A stretch of DNA of 64,000 nt from Catellatospora vulcania (GCF_009720385.1 NZ_ML769302.1:124001-188000); one strand, 5' to 3'; counted from the stretch's first letter, positions 15,706 to 24,768 are shown. Numbers and translations are program-made. The notes: generated by a model from the letters alone, not told the origin.

Positions 15706-16527
15706 TCAGTGCAGCAGACCAGCGTGGAGGTCGCCTAACCGAGCCACGCGGTCGAGGACCTCCACCGGGCCGAAGTCTGCCGCGGTGAAGGCGCCGGTTG
15801 CGACTTCGTCCCAGGTCAGGGGGGTCGAGACGGTGGGCGTGGGACCGGCGCGCAGCGAGTACACGCATACCGTCGTCTTGGCCTGGTTGTTCTGGCTCCA
15901 GTCGATGAAGACCTTGCCGGGTCGCAGCTCCTTGGCCATCTGATCGGTGACCATGTCCTTGGCGGCTGCGGCGAACTCGGCCGCGATGTCCCGGGCATAG
16001 GTCATGACCTCGTCGAAGGTGCCCGCGAAGGTACTGCTGACCTGCATGCCCTTGCGGCCCGACGTCTTCGGGTAGGCCTCGCGGCCGTCCGCGGAAAGGC
16101 GGTCGCGCAGGGCCAGCGCGACGGCGCGGCACTCGTCCAGGCCCGCGGGCGGGCCGGGGTCGAGGTCGAAGACCACGCGGTCGGGGCCGGGAGCGTCGAC
16201 CTGCCACTGGTGGGTGTGCATCTCCAGCGCGGCGAGGTTGGCCAGCCAGACCAGGGTGGCCGGTTCCTGGCAGATGATCAGGCCGTCGGGGGAGACGGGA
16301 ACCCAGGCGGGCTTCTTCGGCGGGGCGTTCTTCTCGAAGAACCCGGGCCGGTCCGCGCCGTCGGGGAAGCGGATGCGGGTCAGCGCCCGGTCGGCCAGGT
16401 GCGGCAGCATCACCGGGGCGATCCGGTGGTAGTAGTCGATCACCTCGGCCTTGGTGGTGCCGTCGGGGTAGAGCGGCTTGTCGAGGTTGGACAGGACCAG
16501 TTCCCGGGAGTCGACGCTGACCTTCAT
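15706..16527 (-). CDS. ligD: LigD-type polymerase/primase domain protein (NHEJ)
   Basis: A 273-residue stand-alone polymerase domain of the LigD family. It begins with ELVLSNLDKPLYPDGTTKAE, has the catalytic metal pair in VFDLDPG (Asp121, Asp123), the PKTSGRKGMQV segment and KTTVCVYSLRAGPTPTVSTP near the end. It adds ribo- or deoxynucleotides at broken ends held by Ku. The usual nuclease domain is absent, and the ligase is a separate polypeptide. ATG 16527 overlaps the ligase stop (ATGA). Length is slightly short for the family but all core motifs are present. Confidence 0.9.
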   Translation of the reverse strand: MKVSVDSRELVLSNLDKPLYPDGTTKAEVIDYYHRIAPVMLPHLADRALTRIRFPDGADRPGFFEKNAPPKKPAWVPVSPDGLIICQEPATLVWLANLAALEMHTHQWQVDAPGPDRVVFDLDPGPPAGLDECRAVALALRDRLSADGREAYPKTSGRKGMQVSSTFAGTFDEVMTYARDIAAEFAAAAKDMVTDQMAKELRPGKVFIDWSQNNQAKTTVCVYSLRAGPTPTVSTPLTWDEVATGAFTAADFGPVEVLDRVARLGDLHAGLLH

Positions 16528-17393
16528 CCGCAGTCCTCGCCGAGGCAGTCTCCGGGCAGCTTGTCGGGGCGCAGCCGCAGGAAGATCGGGAACCGGAGGC
16601 GGCCGTCGGGGGTGATCTCGCTGTAGCGGACCTCGACCACCAGCAGCGGTTCCACCCAGGTGGCGGGTTCGGCCGGGCCGTCGAACGGCGACGACGGGCG
16701 GGCCAGTTCACGCAGTACGGGCAGCAGCGCGCGCTCGGTGCGCACGGTGAGCCCGCCGCCTACCCGGCCCCGGTAGCGCAGCGTGCCGTCGGGCTGCGGG
16801 GTGCCGATGAGCAGCGCGCCCAGCGGCCGGGCCCCGGTGCGCCAGCCGCCGATCACGAAGTCGCCGGTGCTGACGAACTTCCACTTGATCCAATCGGGTG
16901 AGCGCACCCCGGGCTGGTAGCGCGAGGCCCGGCGCTTGGCCATGACCCCTTCCAGGCCCAGTTCACGGGCCGCGGCAACGGTGGCCGGGCCGTCGTCGAA
17001 ACTCGGCGAGACCGTCGCCGACGGGGAGACCCCAGATAAAAGCAGCCCGTCCAGCACCTCGCGGCGCTGGTCGTAGGTCAGCTCGGGGCGGATCACGTCG
17101 AAGGCGACGTACACCGGGGCGGCACCCTGCTGCATGGCGTGGAAGCTGGGCAGCCCGGCCGAGTCGAAGGCGACCAGTTCGCCGTCGAGCACCTCGGGGA
17201 CCGGCGGCAGCGCGGGACCGGACAGCTGCCGCCCGGACCGGCCCAGGAACCGCCCGTCGGCGTAGACGGCCCGGTAACCGTCCCACTTCACCTCGTACGC
17301 CCACAGGGGTCCGCTCGGCAGCGGGCCGGCCGTCGCCAGCATCGGCGCGATGGCGGCCCGGCCGACAGCGCCGCCGGGCGTGACGCGGATCAA
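16524..17393 (-). CDS. ATP-dependent DNA ligase (NHEJ LigD ligase domain/LigC type)
   Basis: About 289 residues: adenylation domain with nucleotidylated Lys36 in EVKWDG, LDGELVAFD, GLEGVMAKR and WIKWKF, then an OB-fold with VVEVRYSEITPDGRLRFP. It seals ends processed by the polymerase. The start is debatable. TTG 17393 overlaps the Ku stop (TTGA), has AAGG 4 nt upstream and keeps the residues before PMLA that relatives possess. ATG 17342 would begin directly at MLATAGPLP. I prefer TTG. It is the middle gene of a tightly overlapped ku > ligase > polymerase operon. Confidence 0.85.
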   Translation of the reverse strand: MIRVTPGGAVGRAAIAPMLATAGPLPSGPLWAYEVKWDGYRAVYADGRFLGRSGRQLSGPALPPVPEVLDGELVAFDSAGLPSFHAMQQGAAPVYVAFDVIRPELTYDQRREVLDGLLLSGVSPSATVSPSFDDGPATVAAARELGLEGVMAKRRASRYQPGVRSPDWIKWKFVSTGDFVIGGWRTGARPLGALLIGTPQPDGTLRYRGRVGGGLTVRTERALLPVLRELARPSSPFDGPAEPATWVEPLLVVEVRYSEITPDGRLRFPIFLRLRPDKLPGDCLGEDCG

Positions 17394-18421
17394 GCTGCCT
17401 TGGCCTTCTTCGCCGGCGCCTTCTTGGCCGCCGTCTTCTTCGCGGTGGACTTCTTCGCCCCGTCGTCGCCCGACCCCGCCTTGGCGGACGCGGCGCGCGT
17501 GGACGCGGCCTTCGCGGGCTCCGCCTTGCGGCTCGTCGCCTTCTTCGGGGCCGCCGGTTCCGGCTCGGCCTTGGCCGCCTTCTTGATCGGGGTGACGGTG
17601 GCGTGGCCGGTGCGCTTCTCCTCCGGCTCGGCAGCTCCGCCGCGGGCCGCACGGGCCCGCTCCACCGACTGGCGCAGCGCCGCCATCAGGTCGATCGTGG
17701 GCGCGATCGGCTCCTCGGTGGTCGGCTGCACCACGGTGTCCTTCTTGCCGATCTTCACGTCGATGACCTGCTGCAGCGCCTCGCGGTACGAGTCGGTGAA
17801 CTCCTCCGGGCGGAAGTCGCCCGACATCGAGTCGACCAGCGAGGCGGCCATCTTGACCTCCTGCGGGCGCAGCTTCACGTCGTCGTCGAGGAAGTCGAAC
17901 GCGGCCTCGCGCACCTCGTCCGGCCACAGCATCGTGTTGAGCACCAGCACACCCTCGTGCACGCGTACCGTCGCCAGGGTCTCCCGCTGGCGCAGCGCCA
18001 CCTTCACCACCGCGACCCGGTCCACGTTCTCCAGCGCCTCGCGCAGCAGCAGGTACGGCTTCACGCCGGCGGCGCCGTCGGGTTCGAGGAAGTAGGCCTT
18101 GTCGTAGAGGATCGGGTCGATCTGCTCGTTGGGCACGAACTCCAGCACCTCGATGGCGCGGGAGCTGGTCAGCGGCAGATTCTTGAAGTCATCGTCGGTG
18201 AGCACCACGATCTCGCCGCCGCCCACGTCGTACCCCTTGGCGATCTGGTCATAACTGACCTGCTCGCCGTCGATCGCGCAGACACGCTGGTACTTGATCC
18301 GTCCGCCGTCGGCGCGGTGCACCTGGTGGAATCGGATGTCCTTCTCCTCCGTGGCGGAGTAGAGCTTCACCGAGATGGAGACCAGGCCGAACGAGACGGC
18401 GCCCTTCCAGATCGCCCTCAT
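17390..18421 (-). CDS. ku: Non-homologous end-joining protein Ku
   Basis: 343 residues. The start MRAIWKGAVSFGLVSISVKLYS is the bacterial Ku signature, followed by the beta-barrel DNA-ring core (KYQRVCAIDGEQV, YFLEPDGAAGVKPYLLLREAL). After residue 265 there is a long Lys/Ala-rich tail (AKKTAAKKAPAKKAKAA) typical of actinobacterial Ku and likely to bind DNA and aid threading. It binds double-strand ends as a dimer and recruits LigD. It is divergent from the NUDIX gene; no ribosome site is visible before ATG 18421, so the message may be leaderless. Confidence 0.95.
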   Translation of the reverse strand: MRAIWKGAVSFGLVSISVKLYSATEEKDIRFHQVHRADGGRIKYQRVCAIDGEQVSYDQIAKGYDVGGGEIVVLTDDDFKNLPLTSSRAIEVLEFVPNEQIDPILYDKAYFLEPDGAAGVKPYLLLREALENVDRVAVVKVALRQRETLATVRVHEGVLVLNTMLWPDEVREAAFDFLDDDVKLRPQEVKMAASLVDSMSGDFRPEEFTDSYREALQQVIDVKIGKKDTVVQPTTEEPIAPTIDLMAALRQSVERARAARGGAAEPEEKRTGHATVTPIKKAAKAEPEPAAPKKATSRKAEPAKAASTRAASAKAGSGDDGAKKSTAKKTAAKKAPAKKAKAA

Positions 18422-18485
18422 ATGGGAAGTATGCCCGTATGACGCCGTGTACCGCGGGAAGTCCCGGGGATCTAGGCTGGCGCGC

Positions 18486-18983
18486 ATGGGTGCTGAGGAC
18501 GGCTGGGTGAACTCGTACCACGGCAGGATGCGCGCGGCCATGGGCGACGCGACGCTCTTCTTCCTGGGGGCGCGCGGTGTCATCCGCGATGACCAGGGCC
18601 GGGTCCTGCTGATCAAACGCACCGACAACGGGTACTGGGCCTTTCCCGCCGGGGCCATGGAGCTCGGCGAGTCGATGCGCGACTGCGCGATCCGGGAGAC
18701 GTTCGAGGAGACCGGGCTGAAGGCCGGGCAGGCGACGCTGTTCGCCTTCCTCTCCGGGCCGCAGTACACCTTCACGAACATTTTCGGTGACACGTACCAG
18801 CACATCTCCGGGTCGTACCTGCTGACCGACGTCTCCGGTGAGTTGACCCCGGACCCGGACGAGGCCGCCGACGCGGGCTGGTTCTCCCCCGACGACCTGC
18901 CGGAGCCGACCTCGGGTGCGGTCCGCTGGACGCTGGACCACCTGGCCCGCTTCGAGGAGACCGGCCAGATCTACTCCGACTGA
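18486..18983 (+). CDS. NUDIX hydrolase
   Basis: About 165 residues with a complete Nudix box at about 56-78: G at 56, then ELGESM, RETFEETGL, fitting G-x5-E-x7-RE-x2-EE-x-G. It hydrolyses a nucleoside diphosphate linked to another group; the substrate is not predictable. ATG 18486 is chosen because TAGGCT ends 7 bases upstream (leaderless layout); the frame extends to 18375 but would overlap the ku gene. The pyrophosphatase could clean the nucleotide pool, but its closeness to ku alone is weak evidence. Confidence 0.88.
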   Translation: MGAEDGWVNSYHGRMRAAMGDATLFFLGARGVIRDDQGRVLLIKRTDNGYWAFPAGAMELGESMRDCAIRETFEETGLKAGQATLFAFLSGPQYTFTNIFGDTYQHISGSYLLTDVSGELTPDPDEAADAGWFSPDDLPEPTSGAVRWTLDHLARFEETGQIYSD

Positions 18984-19032
18984 GCGTTTATCGGCTTGCC
19001 GCAACCCGGCTCACCAGGCAGTATCGGCGCAC

Positions 19033-20340
19033 GTGACGAGCAAGAGGCGCTTCGCGCTGGACGTGTCCCCGCTGCGCCTGCGCGACTTCCGGCTGGTGTA
19101 CACCGCGGCCGGGGTCAGCAGCTTCGGCTCGATGATCACTTATGTGACCATCCCGTTCCAGCTCAAGCAGATGACCGGCGACCCGCTGGTGGTCGGCCTG
19201 CTGGGCGTGGTCGAGCTGGTCCCGCTGCTGTTCATGGCGTTCGTGGGCGGCGCGCTGGCCGACTACCTGGACCGGCGCAAGCTCGTCTTCTGGGCCGAGG
19301 CGGGGCTGGCCGCCCTGACCGGCCTGCTCCTGCTCAACGCCCTGGTGGGCAGCCCCCAGGTGTGGGTGCTGTTCGTCATCGCCGGGCTGTCCGCCGCGGT
19401 CGACGGCGTGCACCGCCCGGCGATGGACGCGATGATGCCGCGGCTCGCGCCCGCCGAGCAGATGGCCGCGGTCGGCGCGCTCAACTCGCTGCGCTGGCAG
19501 ATCGCCCAGATCGCCGGCCCGACGCTGGCCGGTCTCATGATCGCCAATCTGGACGTGGCCTGGGTGTTCGGGTTCGACCTGGCCACCTACGCCGTCGCGC
19601 TGGTCTGCTTCGGGCTGGTGCGCGCTGTCGCCCCACCGGAGGCGGCCGAGCGGCCGTCGCTGCGCTCGGTGGTCGAGGGCATCCGGTACGCCCGCAGCCG
19701 CCCCGAGCTGATCGGCACCTACCTGGTCGACATCAACGCGATGTTCTTCGCGTTCCCGGTGGCCCTCTACCCATGGGTGGCCGACAAGTACGGCGGGGCT
19801 TCGGTGCTCGGCCTCTTCTACGCCGCGCTGGCCACCGGCTCCCTGCTGGTCACGGTCACCTCGGGCTGGACCGTCCGGGTGCACCGGCACGGCCTGGCGG
19901 TGCTGCTGGCCGCGGGCGCGTGGGGCCTGGGCATCGTGCTGTTCGGCCTGGCCGGGTCGCTCTGGCTGGCGCTGCTCGGGCTGGTCGTCGCGGGAGCATC
20001 GGACATGATCTCCGGCCTGTTCCGGGGCGTGATCTGGAACCAGACCATCCCCGACCATCTGCGCGGCCGGCTGGCCGGCATCGAGATGCTGTCCTACCTG
20101 ACCGGCCCGATGCTGGGCCAGACCCGGGCCGGGCTGAGCGCCCGCTGGTGGGGTTACAGCGGCGCGGTCGTCTGGGGCGGCGTGCTCTGCGTCGCCGGCA
20201 CCGGCGCGCTCGCCGCGGCTCTGCCCGCCTTCCTCAAGTACGACGGCCGCGAAGGTCTGGCCCGCAAGCAGGCCGAAGAGGCCGCCCGCGCCGCCGAACT
20301 CGCCGCTCTGCGCCCCGCCGACGCCCCGACTGCGGCGTGA
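19033..20340 (+). CDS. MFS transporter (EntS-like)
   Basis: About 435 residues and twelve hydrophobic segments. The start LDVSPLRLRDFRLVYTAAGV, the loop GGALADYLDRRKLVFWAEAG and IWNQTIPDHLRGRLAGIEM place it in the enterobactin-exporter-like MFS group. GTG 19033 (VTSKRRFALDV) is chosen since family members begin at this point; no clear ribosome site is present. It is 49 bases after the NUDIX gene. A small T-tailed hairpin follows. Substrate unknown; no siderophore genes are near. Confidence 0.85.
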   Translation: MTSKRRFALDVSPLRLRDFRLVYTAAGVSSFGSMITYVTIPFQLKQMTGDPLVVGLLGVVELVPLLFMAFVGGALADYLDRRKLVFWAEAGLAALTGLLLLNALVGSPQVWVLFVIAGLSAAVDGVHRPAMDAMMPRLAPAEQMAAVGALNSLRWQIAQIAGPTLAGLMIANLDVAWVFGFDLATYAVALVCFGLVRAVAPPEAAERPSLRSVVEGIRYARSRPELIGTYLVDINAMFFAFPVALYPWVADKYGGASVLGLFYAALATGSLLVTVTSGWTVRVHRHGLAVLLAAGAWGLGIVLFGLAGSLWLALLGLVVAGASDMISGLFRGVIWNQTIPDHLRGRLAGIEMLSYLTGPMLGQTRAGLSARWWGYSGAVVWGGVLCVAGTGALAAALPAFLKYDGREGLARKQAEEAARAAELAALRPADAPTAA

Positions 20341-20364
20341 ACGATCCGGGCGGCGGAAGGTTTC

Positions 20365-20383
20365 TGCCTATTCAGGCATTTTT
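20365..20383 (+). terminator. Short hairpin with T-tract after MFS gene
   Basis: TGCCT (20365-20369) and AGGCA (20374-20378) pair around ATTC, followed by five Ts. It is the most classical Rho-independent terminator in the window, although the stem is only 5 bp. Confidence 0.55.
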
Positions 20384-20445
20384 GTTCCAAGTGGTGGCTT
20401 AGCCTCTGATTGGGGCAATTCGCCGGGCGGAACGGAGCAGTCGCC

Positions 20446-21408
20446 ATGCAGACCACAGCCATCGACGTCATCGACTACGACGCAAACGGCTACGACTACC
20501 GCGAATACTGGTCGGGCCGCGACTACGAGCTATGGGCCGAGCAGCGGGTGCTCCGGCGACTGGTCCCGAAGCTGGGCCGGGCCACCTGGTTCGCCGACTT
20601 CGGCGGGGCGTTCGGCCGCAACGCGGGGCACTACCTGGCCCGCGCCGAACACGCGGTGATCATGGACTATTCGGCGACCAACCTGCGCAACGCCGGCGAG
20701 CGCCACGCCGCCGAGGTCGCCGCCGGCAAGCTGCACCTGGTCCGCGCCGACCTCTACCGCATCCCGTTCCGGGACTTCGCGTTCGACGCGGGCATGGTGG
20801 TCCGGGTCCTGCACCACCTGTCCGAGCTGAACCGTGGCCTGACCGAGATGAGCCGCACCGTCGGCGGCCGCTGGCTGGTCGACGTGCCGATCAAGCATCA
20901 CGTGCTGGGCCTGGCCCGGGGCCTGCGCTGCGGGCAGCTGCGCGAGGTGCGCAGCCCGCACCCGGTGGCCATGGGCGTCGAGGAGCAGTTCTGGAACTTC
21001 CAGCTGGGCGCGGTCCGCGAGCGGCTCGGCGACCTCGGCTGGCGTACCTCGCTGGGCGCGAGCGTCAACAACTTCCGGCAGTGGGAGAAGGTCGCCCCGC
21101 GCGCCAACCGGCTGGCCCGCCCGCTCGTGCACGGCATGGAGGTGTTCGCGCAGACCTGGGGCAAGGGCTGGTGGGGCCCGAGCCAGTTCGTCGTCGCCCG
21201 CCGCCACGACCCGGCACAGCCGGCGTACGACCGGCCGGGCGGGCACACCGTGGACCTGCCCGCCGAGCTGGCGGGCCTGGCCCGGCGCATGGTCTGCCCG
21301 GTGTGCGTGACCCGCCTGAACTGGACGCCGGAGACCGCTACCTGCACCCGCTGCGACCACACGTACCACCGCCGCGGGGCATTCTGGGACTTCGTCCCGC
21401 CCCAGTGA
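20446..21408 (+). CDS. SAM-dependent methyltransferase with C-terminal zinc ribbon
   Basis: 320 residues. A class I methyltransferase fold is indicated by the motif I region ATWFADFGGAFGRNAGHY (about 45-63), the acidic end of strand 2 (VIMDYS) and FDAGMVVRVLHHL. The last 50 residues carry CPVC ... CTRC, a zinc-ribbon (Trm112-like) module. Motif I has Phe-Gly-Gly-Ala instead of the usual Gly-x-Gly pattern. The substrate is unknown; relatives act on small molecules or glycans. GGAG lies 8 nt before ATG 20446. Confidence 0.8.
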   Translation: MQTTAIDVIDYDANGYDYREYWSGRDYELWAEQRVLRRLVPKLGRATWFADFGGAFGRNAGHYLARAEHAVIMDYSATNLRNAGERHAAEVAAGKLHLVRADLYRIPFRDFAFDAGMVVRVLHHLSELNRGLTEMSRTVGGRWLVDVPIKHHVLGLARGLRCGQLREVRSPHPVAMGVEEQFWNFQLGAVRERLGDLGWRTSLGASVNNFRQWEKVAPRANRLARPLVHGMEVFAQTWGKGWWGPSQFVVARRHDPAQPAYDRPGGHTVDLPAELAGLARRMVCPVCVTRLNWTPETATCTRCDHTYHRRGAFWDFVPPQ

Positions 21409-21523
21409 GCACATCCCGAGGAAACCTCACCTGCCGATCTGTCATCTGCTGTACTCGATGAGAGGAAACGGGGCTTTCGGCCCTGACAAGCCGTATGGCG
21501 ACAGGCACGGGGGTGCGAACGAT

Positions 21524-22762
21524 ATGCGACGGTTCGGCGTGATCGGGCTAGGGCTGTCACTGGTCGCCGCCACCGGGGCCTGCGCCAACACGTTCGGTCA
21601 ACCAGAGACCTGGCAGACGCCCGCGCCGGCGGCCCCGGCCTACACCGCCGCGCTCGACACCACGCTCCAGACCATCATGAAGAACATGAGCGTCCCCGGC
21701 GCGGTCGTTATGATCACGTCGCCGGAGAAGGGCGACTGGACCAAGGCGTACGGCACCCGCACGGTCGAGGGCGGCGGGCCGGTGACCGTCGGCGACCGCT
21801 TCCGGATCGGCTCCAACACCAAGACCATGACCGGCACGGTGCTGCTGCAACTGGCACAGGAAGGCAAGCTCGGCCTGGCCGACCCGGTGTCGAAGTACCG
21901 CCCCGACGTGCCCGACGGCGACAACATCACGATCACCCAGTTGCTGGACATGCGCAGCGGGCTCTACAACTACTCCGAGGACGAGCAGTTCAACGCCCAG
22001 CTCGACAACGACCCCACCCGGGTGTGGAAGCCCGACGAGCTGCTGGCCATCGCGTTCGCCAAGCCGCCGTACTTCGCCCCGGGGGCCGGCTTCCACTACT
22101 CGAACACCAACCTGATCCTGGCCGGCCTCATCGCCGAGCAGCTCACGGCGCAGACCCTGCAGGAGGCGTTCCAGCAGCGGATCTTCGGCCCGCTCGGGCT
22201 CGGCGAGACGCTCCTGCCTCCGGCCACGGACTCCGGCATCCCCGCTCCCCACCCACAGGGCTACATGTTCGGCACCAACGTGAGCACGCTCAACGACGCC
22301 GCACTGCCCGCCGCCGAGCAGTCGGCCGCCGCCGCGGGCACCCTGCTGCCCAGGGACGTCACCGTCAGCAACCCGTCGTGGGCCTGGGCGGCGGGCGGCG
22401 CGATCTCCACGGCCGCCGACCTGACGAAGTACGCCACCGCGCTGGTCGGCGGCGGGCTGCTCGACCCGAAGATGCAGCAGACACGGCTGGACAGCATCCA
22501 GCCCATCCAGACCCCGGCCCCGTTCGAGGTCGGCTACGGGCTGGCGATCGTCCGGTTCGGACCGCTGTACGGCCACGACGGCCAGATCCCGGGCTACAAC
22601 TCGTTCATGGCGCACGACCCCGTACGCAAGGACACCGTCATCGTGCTGACCTCACTGTTCGCGGCCCCGGACGGCAAGCAGCCCGCCAACGCGATGGCCA
22701 TGGCGATCATGCAGGCGCTGTACGGGATCCCGGCGCCCGTTTCGCCGTCGCCCAGCCGATGA
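21524..22762 (+). CDS. Lipoprotein serine hydrolase (class C beta-lactamase/DD-peptidase family)
   Basis: 412 residues. Lipoprotein signal MRRFGVIGLGLSLVAATGAC (lipid Cys20). Active-site Ser97-x-x-Lys100 (SNTK), Tyr192-x-Asn194 in HYSN, and a C-terminal HDG triad near residue 354 fit the beta-lactamase-related family that includes D-alanyl-D-alanine carboxypeptidases and esterases. It acts outside the membrane. ATG 21524 begins the signal peptide; the frame extends to 21458 but the added residues are polar. It could trim peptidoglycan; drug hydrolysis is not indicated. Confidence 0.87.
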   Translation: MRRFGVIGLGLSLVAATGACANTFGQPETWQTPAPAAPAYTAALDTTLQTIMKNMSVPGAVVMITSPEKGDWTKAYGTRTVEGGGPVTVGDRFRIGSNTKTMTGTVLLQLAQEGKLGLADPVSKYRPDVPDGDNITITQLLDMRSGLYNYSEDEQFNAQLDNDPTRVWKPDELLAIAFAKPPYFAPGAGFHYSNTNLILAGLIAEQLTAQTLQEAFQQRIFGPLGLGETLLPPATDSGIPAPHPQGYMFGTNVSTLNDAALPAAEQSAAAAGTLLPRDVTVSNPSWAWAAGGAISTAADLTKYATALVGGGLLDPKMQQTRLDSIQPIQTPAPFEVGYGLAIVRFGPLYGHDGQIPGYNSFMAHDPVRKDTVIVLTSLFAAPDGKQPANAMAMAIMQALYGIPAPVSPSPSR

Positions 22763-22858
22763 CCACGAGGTTGTGATCATCGACCGCCAACCCGATTGCC
22801 CAATGAGGACCGACTGCATTACCTTGACTCCCTTTGGTTGATCACGGGGAGGCAAGAA

Positions 22859-23686
22859 ATGCGATGGAAGACACTGGCCGCAATCGCCATAGCCCTGGCC
22901 TGGCTGGCACCGGCGGTCCCGGCAACCGCCAGCGAGCCCGCACAGATCGGCCTTGACCAGGCCTGCCGGCTCGGCCAGCCGGTGACGTACCCGGACCTGC
23001 GGCCGCTGCTCGACGTCGACGTCGACGCCATGACCGACACCGATGTGCGGGTCCGGGTGAACCAGATCCTCGCCCAGACCAAGGGCATCTACATCCAGGT
23101 CCCCCAGCGGGCGCAGGAGGCGCTGGACGGCAAGTATGAGGGAGCGGAGAAGGACACCCGCGAATTCCTCAAGTCCCGGGCCCGGATCGTGTGGGACACC
23201 GACATGCGGGTCCTGGTGAACCAGGTCATGCACGTCGGCGGTGCCCACGTCAAGGAGGCCGCGGGCAAGGTGCTCGACGCCGCCACCACCGACAACGCGC
23301 TCGCCTTCCTCAACGAGGGCCAGCACACGGCACGTACGCAGGACTACCGCGACCTCGCCACCGAGGCCAAGCGCACCGGCGGCCCCGAGGTGGTGAAGGC
23401 CGCGACGGCCGCGCTGGACGGCACGTTCGAGGACCTGCGCGTCTTCCTGTGCAGCGGCTGGCGCGCCGCCCACGACAAGGACCAGGCGGCCGCCAGCCCA
23501 TCGCCGTCGGCGACGCCGACGCCCAAGGCGACGCCGACGCCGTCCTCGACGCCCACGCCCACGACGACAGGCGGACCCGCGCTGCCCGTCACCGGCCCGA
23601 ACACCATGGCACTGCTGATCGTGGGCATGTCCCTGATCGCCTGCGGCGCGGCCGGAGTCGTGATCGCCCGACGCGTTCGGGCATAG
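22859..23686 (+). CDS. Secreted ALF-repeat protein with LPXTG-type wall anchor
   Basis: 275 residues. Signal peptide MRWKTLAAIAIALAWLAPAV with cleavage near TAS. Three ALF-type repeats cover about 60-205, each ending in a leucine-rich helix before FL (ALDGKYEGAEKDTREFL, VLDAATTDNALAFL, ALDGTFEDLRVFL). Then comes a Ser/Thr/Pro spacer, LPVTG, a membrane helix and the RRVRA tail, the full sortase signal. GGGGAGG lies 6 nt before ATG 22859, a near-ideal site. A surface protein of unknown binding role. No sortase gene is in the window. Confidence 0.88.
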   Translation: MRWKTLAAIAIALAWLAPAVPATASEPAQIGLDQACRLGQPVTYPDLRPLLDVDVDAMTDTDVRVRVNQILAQTKGIYIQVPQRAQEALDGKYEGAEKDTREFLKSRARIVWDTDMRVLVNQVMHVGGAHVKEAAGKVLDAATTDNALAFLNEGQHTARTQDYRDLATEAKRTGGPEVVKAATAALDGTFEDLRVFLCSGWRAAHDKDQAAASPSPSATPTPKATPTPSSTPTPTTTGGPALPVTGPNTMALLIVGMSLIACGAAGVVIARRVRA

Positions 23687-23694
23687 CCGATCAG

Positions 23695-23723
23695 CGAGGG
23701 GCCCGGGTCACCCTGGCCCCTCG
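23695..23723 (+). terminator. Hairpin between ALF-repeat and CPCC genes
   Basis: CGAGGGGCC (23695-23703) and GGCCCCTCG (23715-23723) pair perfectly with an 11-base loop. It lies between two convergent genes and could serve both. Confidence 0.6.
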
Positions 23724-23748
23724 TCGTGCCCGGCGGCGAAGGAGAACT

Positions 23749-24042
23749 TCACCGACGAGACAGCGGGTGCTCGTCATCCCTGGGCGCTCGCACACGGCCG
23801 ACGGCACTCGCCTCGCAGGCTCCCCACCTCGCGAAGTTCCGCCGTGCCTCGGTGAGGCTCAGCCTGCCGTTCGCGCCGCCGTACTCCTCGTCGGCGTCGT
23901 GGTCGTCCTGTCCGTCGTCCTGCCAGAAACACACGTGGCAGATCTGGTGGTAGCCGCGCCACTCCAGGGTCAGGTAGCCACAGCACGGACACCCATAAGG
24001 GCCGTCGCCAGATGCCCGAACGCTGAAGGTCGGCAGATCCAC
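23749..24042 (-). CDS. CPCC family cysteine-rich protein
   Basis: 97 residues. The segment YGCPCCGYLTL, then ICHVCFWQDDGQDD, matches the CPCC family: paired cysteines that probably bind zinc followed by an acidic stretch. Function unknown. GAGGATC lies 8 nt before GTG 24042. It is convergent with the ALF-repeat gene and divergent from the DUF2510 gene. Confidence 0.82.
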   Translation of the reverse strand: MDLPTFSVRASGDGPYGCPCCGYLTLEWRGYHQICHVCFWQDDGQDDHDADEEYGGANGRLSLTEARRNFARWGACEASAVGRVRAPRDDEHPLSRR

Positions 24043-24181
24043 GCCGCAGATCCTCGCACGTGACAGCCCCAGGAAGGACCCAGCAGGCGGGCCGGACGAA
24101 CCCCTGCACCGCCCAGGCCGGCTTCCTGTACGCGCTGAGCCGCCCGTTGATACGCTGCGGCCCCGATGACCTGGAGAGTCA

Positions 24182-24706
24182 GTGTCGCTCGCGCCGCCCG
24201 CCGGCTGGTATCCCAGCGCCGATGACCACGTCCGCTACTGGACCGGGGAGCGCTGGGCGGATCATGCCGCGCCGTCGGACTCCGCACCGCCGCCCGCCGC
24301 GGCCGACCGGGTCGCCACCGGCACACCGCGCGCCGGGTGGACGCGGATGATGCGGGCCCTAACCCTGGTCGTGCCGGCACTGCTGGGGGCGGGGCTGGTC
24401 GCAGAGGTGGCACTCGGCCTGCTACCCGCGACCAACGCGCCCCACGTGACGCGGTGGCTGGCGATATCGCTGCTCGCTGTGCCACTGGGCTGGGTGGCCC
24501 CACAGGTCGGCTATCGCGGCAGGGATGTGCTGTTCCTGCTCGTTCCGGGGTACGGCCTGTGGTGGGCGTGCCGAGTGCTCTGGCGCTACTCCTACCTGCC
24601 GTTCGCCGACTGGCTGCCCCGCACGGAGCACGCGGCGGACTGGCGGCAGGCGCCGCATCCGGCGGAGCCGCGCAAGCTGCTCCTCGTCCCGGCCCGCCGC
24701 GACTGA
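24182..24706 (+). CDS. DUF2510 domain-containing membrane protein
   Basis: 174 residues. The N-terminus carries the DUF2510 signature (PAGWYPSADDHVRYWTGERW, then DH), a short cytoplasmic motif common in actinobacterial membrane proteins. Three hydrophobic segments follow (about 60-82, 90-108 and 116-135). Start GTG 24182 with GGAGAG 3-4 nt upstream. It ends at a strong bidirectional terminator. Role unknown. Confidence 0.82.
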   Translation: MSLAPPAGWYPSADDHVRYWTGERWADHAAPSDSAPPPAAADRVATGTPRAGWTRMMRALTLVVPALLGAGLVAEVALGLLPATNAPHVTRWLAISLLAVPLGWVAPQVGYRGRDVLFLLVPGYGLWWACRVLWRYSYLPFADWLPRTEHAADWRQAPHPAEPRKLLLVPARRD

Positions 24707-24728
24707 CGGTCCGGCCCCAGACATGAAA

Positions 24729-24760
24729 AAACCGCCCCCCACACAGGTGGGGGGCGGTTT
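24729..24760. terminator. Bidirectional Rho-independent terminator
   Basis: Perfect 14-bp arms 24729-24742 and 24747-24760, loop ACAG. Five As precede the first arm and the second ends in TTT, so it has T-tails in both directions. It serves the DUF2510 gene (plus) and tRNA-Thr (minus). Confidence 0.9.
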
Positions 24761-24768
24761 CGTTGCAG

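Noticed and set aside
14837-16711. A 624-codon frame joining the HTH protein to sequence across the ligD polymerase
   Set aside because: Only the 14837-15532 part shows domain structure; the rest is the wrong frame of the polymerase gene.
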